Positions 60,531 to 64,000 of a stretch of 64,000 nt of DNA are shown in pieces. Each line of letters begins with the position of its first letter. Position 1 is the first letter of the stretch. The stretch covers positions 30,676,335 to 30,740,334 of the forward strand of contig NC_034412.1 of NCBI RefSeq assembly GCF_002078875.1. The letters are read 5' to 3'. The notes under the pieces are model-generated. The model had not been told where the DNA came from, ran no database searches, and worked only from the letters and a program-made list of their open reading frames with translations. Position numbers and translations under genes: made by a program. The stretch is from Numida meleagris. Its lineage: Eukaryota; Chordata; Aves; Galliformes; Numididae.

Positions 60531-63500
60531 TATTGAAGCAATTCTGACAGCTGCTTACAACTGGAAGTTGAATTATTCTTCAATCTCTTAAAGGAATGAA
60601 TCCTTTTGTTGTAGTCTGAACGCTAAACTGTTGTTTTCAGCTCCTTGCTTCTGTTAGCTGGCTTTACTAACTTGCTTCTGGGGGAGGAGAAGTTGCTTAC
60701 ATTTGTCAGGTATTTCTTGGGTTGCTCACAGTGAATGTATCTTCTTTTCCTAAATGCAGCAGAAATGAATAACAATGGGTAGTTTTCTTCCAACTTGTAA
60801 TTTCCATTCAATCCTGCACCCAAGGAAGTCTATTTCTGTTCTCAAGGCCAGGCCTACAGCTGTTTTTCTGGCTTCCTGGTGGTTTTCTGCCTACATGTAT
60901 AAACACATCTACCTTCTGTCAATACAGGACCCTACGTTTTCAATCAATCCCCTGGGCCTACCCGTGTGGTTTTCTGTTGTTTCAGCTGTTTTACTCTATT
61001 AAAGATCTTAATTCCTCTGAACAAAGGGCTGCTGGCATGCACAAAGTCTGTGATTTCCCATGGATCAGAGGCACACTTGCTGGCAGCCGTTAACACCTTC
61101 CGGCACAACAATGTTCTGGGGCAGCGTGGGGCTTGGAAACCCACTGCTCGCATTTAAAATACTTCCATGGTGAAAGCATCTGCCCAGATGCCTGCCTGGC
61201 CTGCCTCTGCTGGCTGCCTGTGGAAGGGGCATCCTAGAACCTCTGAGTGGTTAAAAGGTTTGATCAGGTCTTCTGTTTCATGCTACCTGTTAGGTAAATA
61301 ACATATCTAAACGATTGCATTTGATCCTTGGTTTGCCCAAATGCCTGTAATGTACATTTACTTTCTGTAAATATATTTGAAAGTATAAAATCATATACAC
61401 GTATGCTCTTTTAACCTGAACCCCCCAACAGTGTCCTGAAGTCTGTGTCTAAAGAGCATCTGTCTGCCAAATTCACTTAGAACAGAATACTCTGCCCTAC
61501 AAAATGATATACTTCTGATTATTCTTAAACGTAGATTTTGGGAAGAGCCGTAGATTACCAGTCTTCACAGGGCAAACTATGATTAAATAACAGGAAATAT
61601 TCCTATGTTATGCCAGTGTTTTTATACATTTCTATGCAAAGGAAATAGTCTGCTTCCCTCTGTGTTTAACAACAACAAAAAGTTAAAATAAAACATTTTG
61701 TTAGTCCTCGTTGTATTTAATCATATCTGATTGTGCCAGCTATTTTTTTTCTATGAATGTCCCTTCTGTAACATTAAAAAAAGGGACCCAGTGACCCTTC
61801 TTCCTTACTAGTCTCCTGGGAGCAATCCTTAAGACATTCATGAGAAGGGTGACGTTTAACAGATTTATATATAATTTGGACTTTCTGAATGGTTGAACAT
61901 GAACTCCTCCTATATTATTAGGAGCTGAAGACCGTGTCTTATGTTATCCCACTGCTGATTTCTCCTAGGTATGTAATAGGATTTTCGATTTAACTTATAT
62001 GCTTAATGTCATGAAGCATTAATTATTATTCATACTTTGGAGAAGACAGAGATATTTTAAAAAAAAAAAGAAAACAACATTAAAAGAAAAGCTCTTACCT
62101 GGAACTTCTGCTGATCTTTCACAGAAGTTTGGTAAAACAGAAGTATATTTTTGTTCTTATTTTTATAGAAGTTCCATCAATACATTTAGCCTGAGAATGG
62201 CTGTTTCCATGATCAGTCACCTTCTTAGGCTCAATCTACTGCAGCCATTAACAGCCACGATATGCTCACCAAAGTTCAAAAGGTGGGAAATGTCTTAATG
62301 TAGCTCTTTGCCTATTGGTTTTGAGCTAATAAATATTGACCCTCACTCTTCCTGGAAGACTGCCCCAAATTATTAAATCCTTACTTTAGGTATATGCTTT
62401 TCTTAGTAAGGAAGACTTAAAAATATTAAAACAAAACAACAGCAAAAAAAAACACAAGGAAACTAATTTTGGATATTCAAAATCGTACAGTTGTCTCCTT
62501 ATAAAGTACTTTTTAGTATCATTTATGTTGACAAAATAGCTCCTGTGCTTTTTGTGTGTTATGTAGAGGTTATAAAAATTGGATGCATTTGACATACCTA
62601 ATTCAATATTCTCATTAATTCCTTTCACTGAATGTTTTAATGCCAATCATGCAGAACTTATTAAAATATGTCAAGTTCTTCTTAATTACCATAAAATTGT
62701 ATTACAATAAAAGCAAAATGCTTGCTTAAAAAATTCCAACATCATAAGTGAACTCAGAGTTATACAAATAAACACAGCAAAAATTGCATGCAGAAAAATG
62801 TGAGAATAACAGAAAAGCTTTCATTAGGTAATCACACTTCTCTGCTCTCATGTTTCACCTGGAGATTAAAGATGTGCCTTTTCCAGAAAATGTCTGATTT
62901 TTATTTTGTCACAGGAAGGAATCAAATGCTTCCCATTAATTTCAGTATCCATTTTAGTTATCTGAAGTGGAGGGTTTTTTGTTGCTTTTAAACTAGAGAT
63001 TTCGGTATTATCCAGTGTTTGAAGTTAGAGAGTGAGAGAGATGCAAATAGAAGGGGGGAAATATACTCCAAAACCATATGCAAATATTAATGCATTTTCT
63101 TTGATCTTGTATGAAAAATATTGTAGGCTTCTGAGGGCTAGAAATGTCACAGATAAAATCAGCATCCTTTATAATACTGAACACTGCTTTCATCACTTTC
63201 TTGACTTACCAGTATTCTGACTTAAGGTCTTCCAGTTCTGAGACTTGATTTCATAATTTACGTATTTAGTCCAACAGGCGTTAGATCTTGCCACTTCTTC
63301 AGTTTCTTTTTAGTCTTTAGATCCATCATTTAATGGGTGGAGAACAGAAAGACAAATCTAAAGATGTGTTTAGAAGAGGAGTGGGAAAGCTTCACTTTTT
63401 ATTATCAACTTGCCTCTTGCCAAGAGATATTTCTGTAAATCAGACCAAAGAGTAAATAGATCGTGTGGACCTCTTGTTACTTCTGTAGTCTTAGAGGAGC

Positions 63501-64000
63501 CTGGAATATTTTCCATACAGTTATATTTCAAAGGATGAAGCTGGATATACTCCTAAGTGGCAACTCTCAAACTACAATCTGAGGATTGCTGTCTCTTTCC
63601 ACTGGGACCCTCTTGATATTTTTCTGGCTCCTCTTTTATCCTGTTTATTACAGTATTACATGTAGCTGACAGATTCTCCCCATTCCACTCTCCCAAAAAA
63701 TAACAGTTGCAGATATGCATTGATGTTTTATGCCAATGAGTGGGAAAGGAATGCAAGTCAGTGAATTAAAAAAAATACTTATCATAGTGTTACTGTCTCT
63801 CAAAGGAAATGGTCTAAAATTTTTTTAAGAAAAATTCTTTAATTGGAATTCTCCAACCTGTGTAAACCATAATACATGCAGAAAAAAAAAAGGCTTACTT
63901 TCAACAAAAATACCTGGTTGGATCACATAACTTCAAGATTCCATATTGAAAATATGACTGATATTTTCCTGATTTTTCATTCAACCTTTTTCTTAGTTCA
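60531..64000. other. AT-rich single-copy sequence
   Basis: No gene is recognised. A slightly GC-richer patch at about 61020-61150 has short frames on both strands without motifs. Confidence 0.5.

Noticed and set aside
1..64000. CRISPR arrays, bacterial operons, tRNA or rRNA genes
   Set aside because: No regularly spaced repeats, ribosome-binding sites or cloverleaf patterns were seen, and the repeats show a vertebrate nuclear genome.

Overview
The window reads as nuclear DNA of a galliform bird, most likely chicken (Gallus) or a close relative. It carries many CR1 LINE 3' ends finished by the CR1 octamer, an internally deleted Galluhop-type mariner, ERVL-type retroviral LTRs and an ERVL-like pol. 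Most of the rest is AT-rich single-copy sequence. I recognise no host protein-coding gene, tRNA, rRNA or CRISPR array. Most open frames are short and are what AT-rich noncoding DNA gives by chance. The window is therefore best read as a gene-poor intergenic region or a very large intron.

Layout. 1-1597: decayed but colinear ERVL-type pol (reverse transcriptase plus RNase H, plus strand, two internal stops), cut by the left edge. 2608-3750: 5'-truncated CR1 on the minus strand with a long open ORF2 C-terminal part. 4495-4904: diverged LTR in the same orientation as the pol, related to the better preserved solo LTR at 18604-19121 (minus strand). 5080-5841: old CR1, plus strand. 5842-18603 and 19122-32366: mostly unannotatable AT-rich DNA with a very old CR1/L3-like remnant near 23500-23930. 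32367-32606: compact LTR-like unit with U3-type direct repeats, TATA box and poly(A) signal. 35248-35516: isolated GC-rich block with a YY1-like site and splice-like borders. 39540-40890: ancient CR1/L3-like LINE, minus strand. 43018-43280, 45912-46055, 47207-47772, 48687-48745 and 53288-53804: further CR1 pieces. 56145-56209: a 65-base A run with one ambiguous base. 58224-58722: Galluhop-type mariner reduced to both ends of its transposase. 58725-64000: mostly unrecognised.

The genes here do not work together as a pathway; the window is a layered record of transposable elements. The oldest layer is the CR1/L3-like LINE at 39.5-40.9 kb. Next come eroded CR1 copies, the mariner and the ERVL pol with the 4.5 kb LTR. 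The youngest-looking pieces are the CR1 at 2.6-3.75 kb and the solo LTR at 18.6-19.1 kb. All element identities rest on recognising the sequence by eye, without a repeat-library search. I found no convincing new biological system. The items most worth checking are the GC-rich block at 35.25-35.52 kb, the LTR-like unit at 32.4-32.6 kb, and the linked ERVL pol and LTR at the left end.
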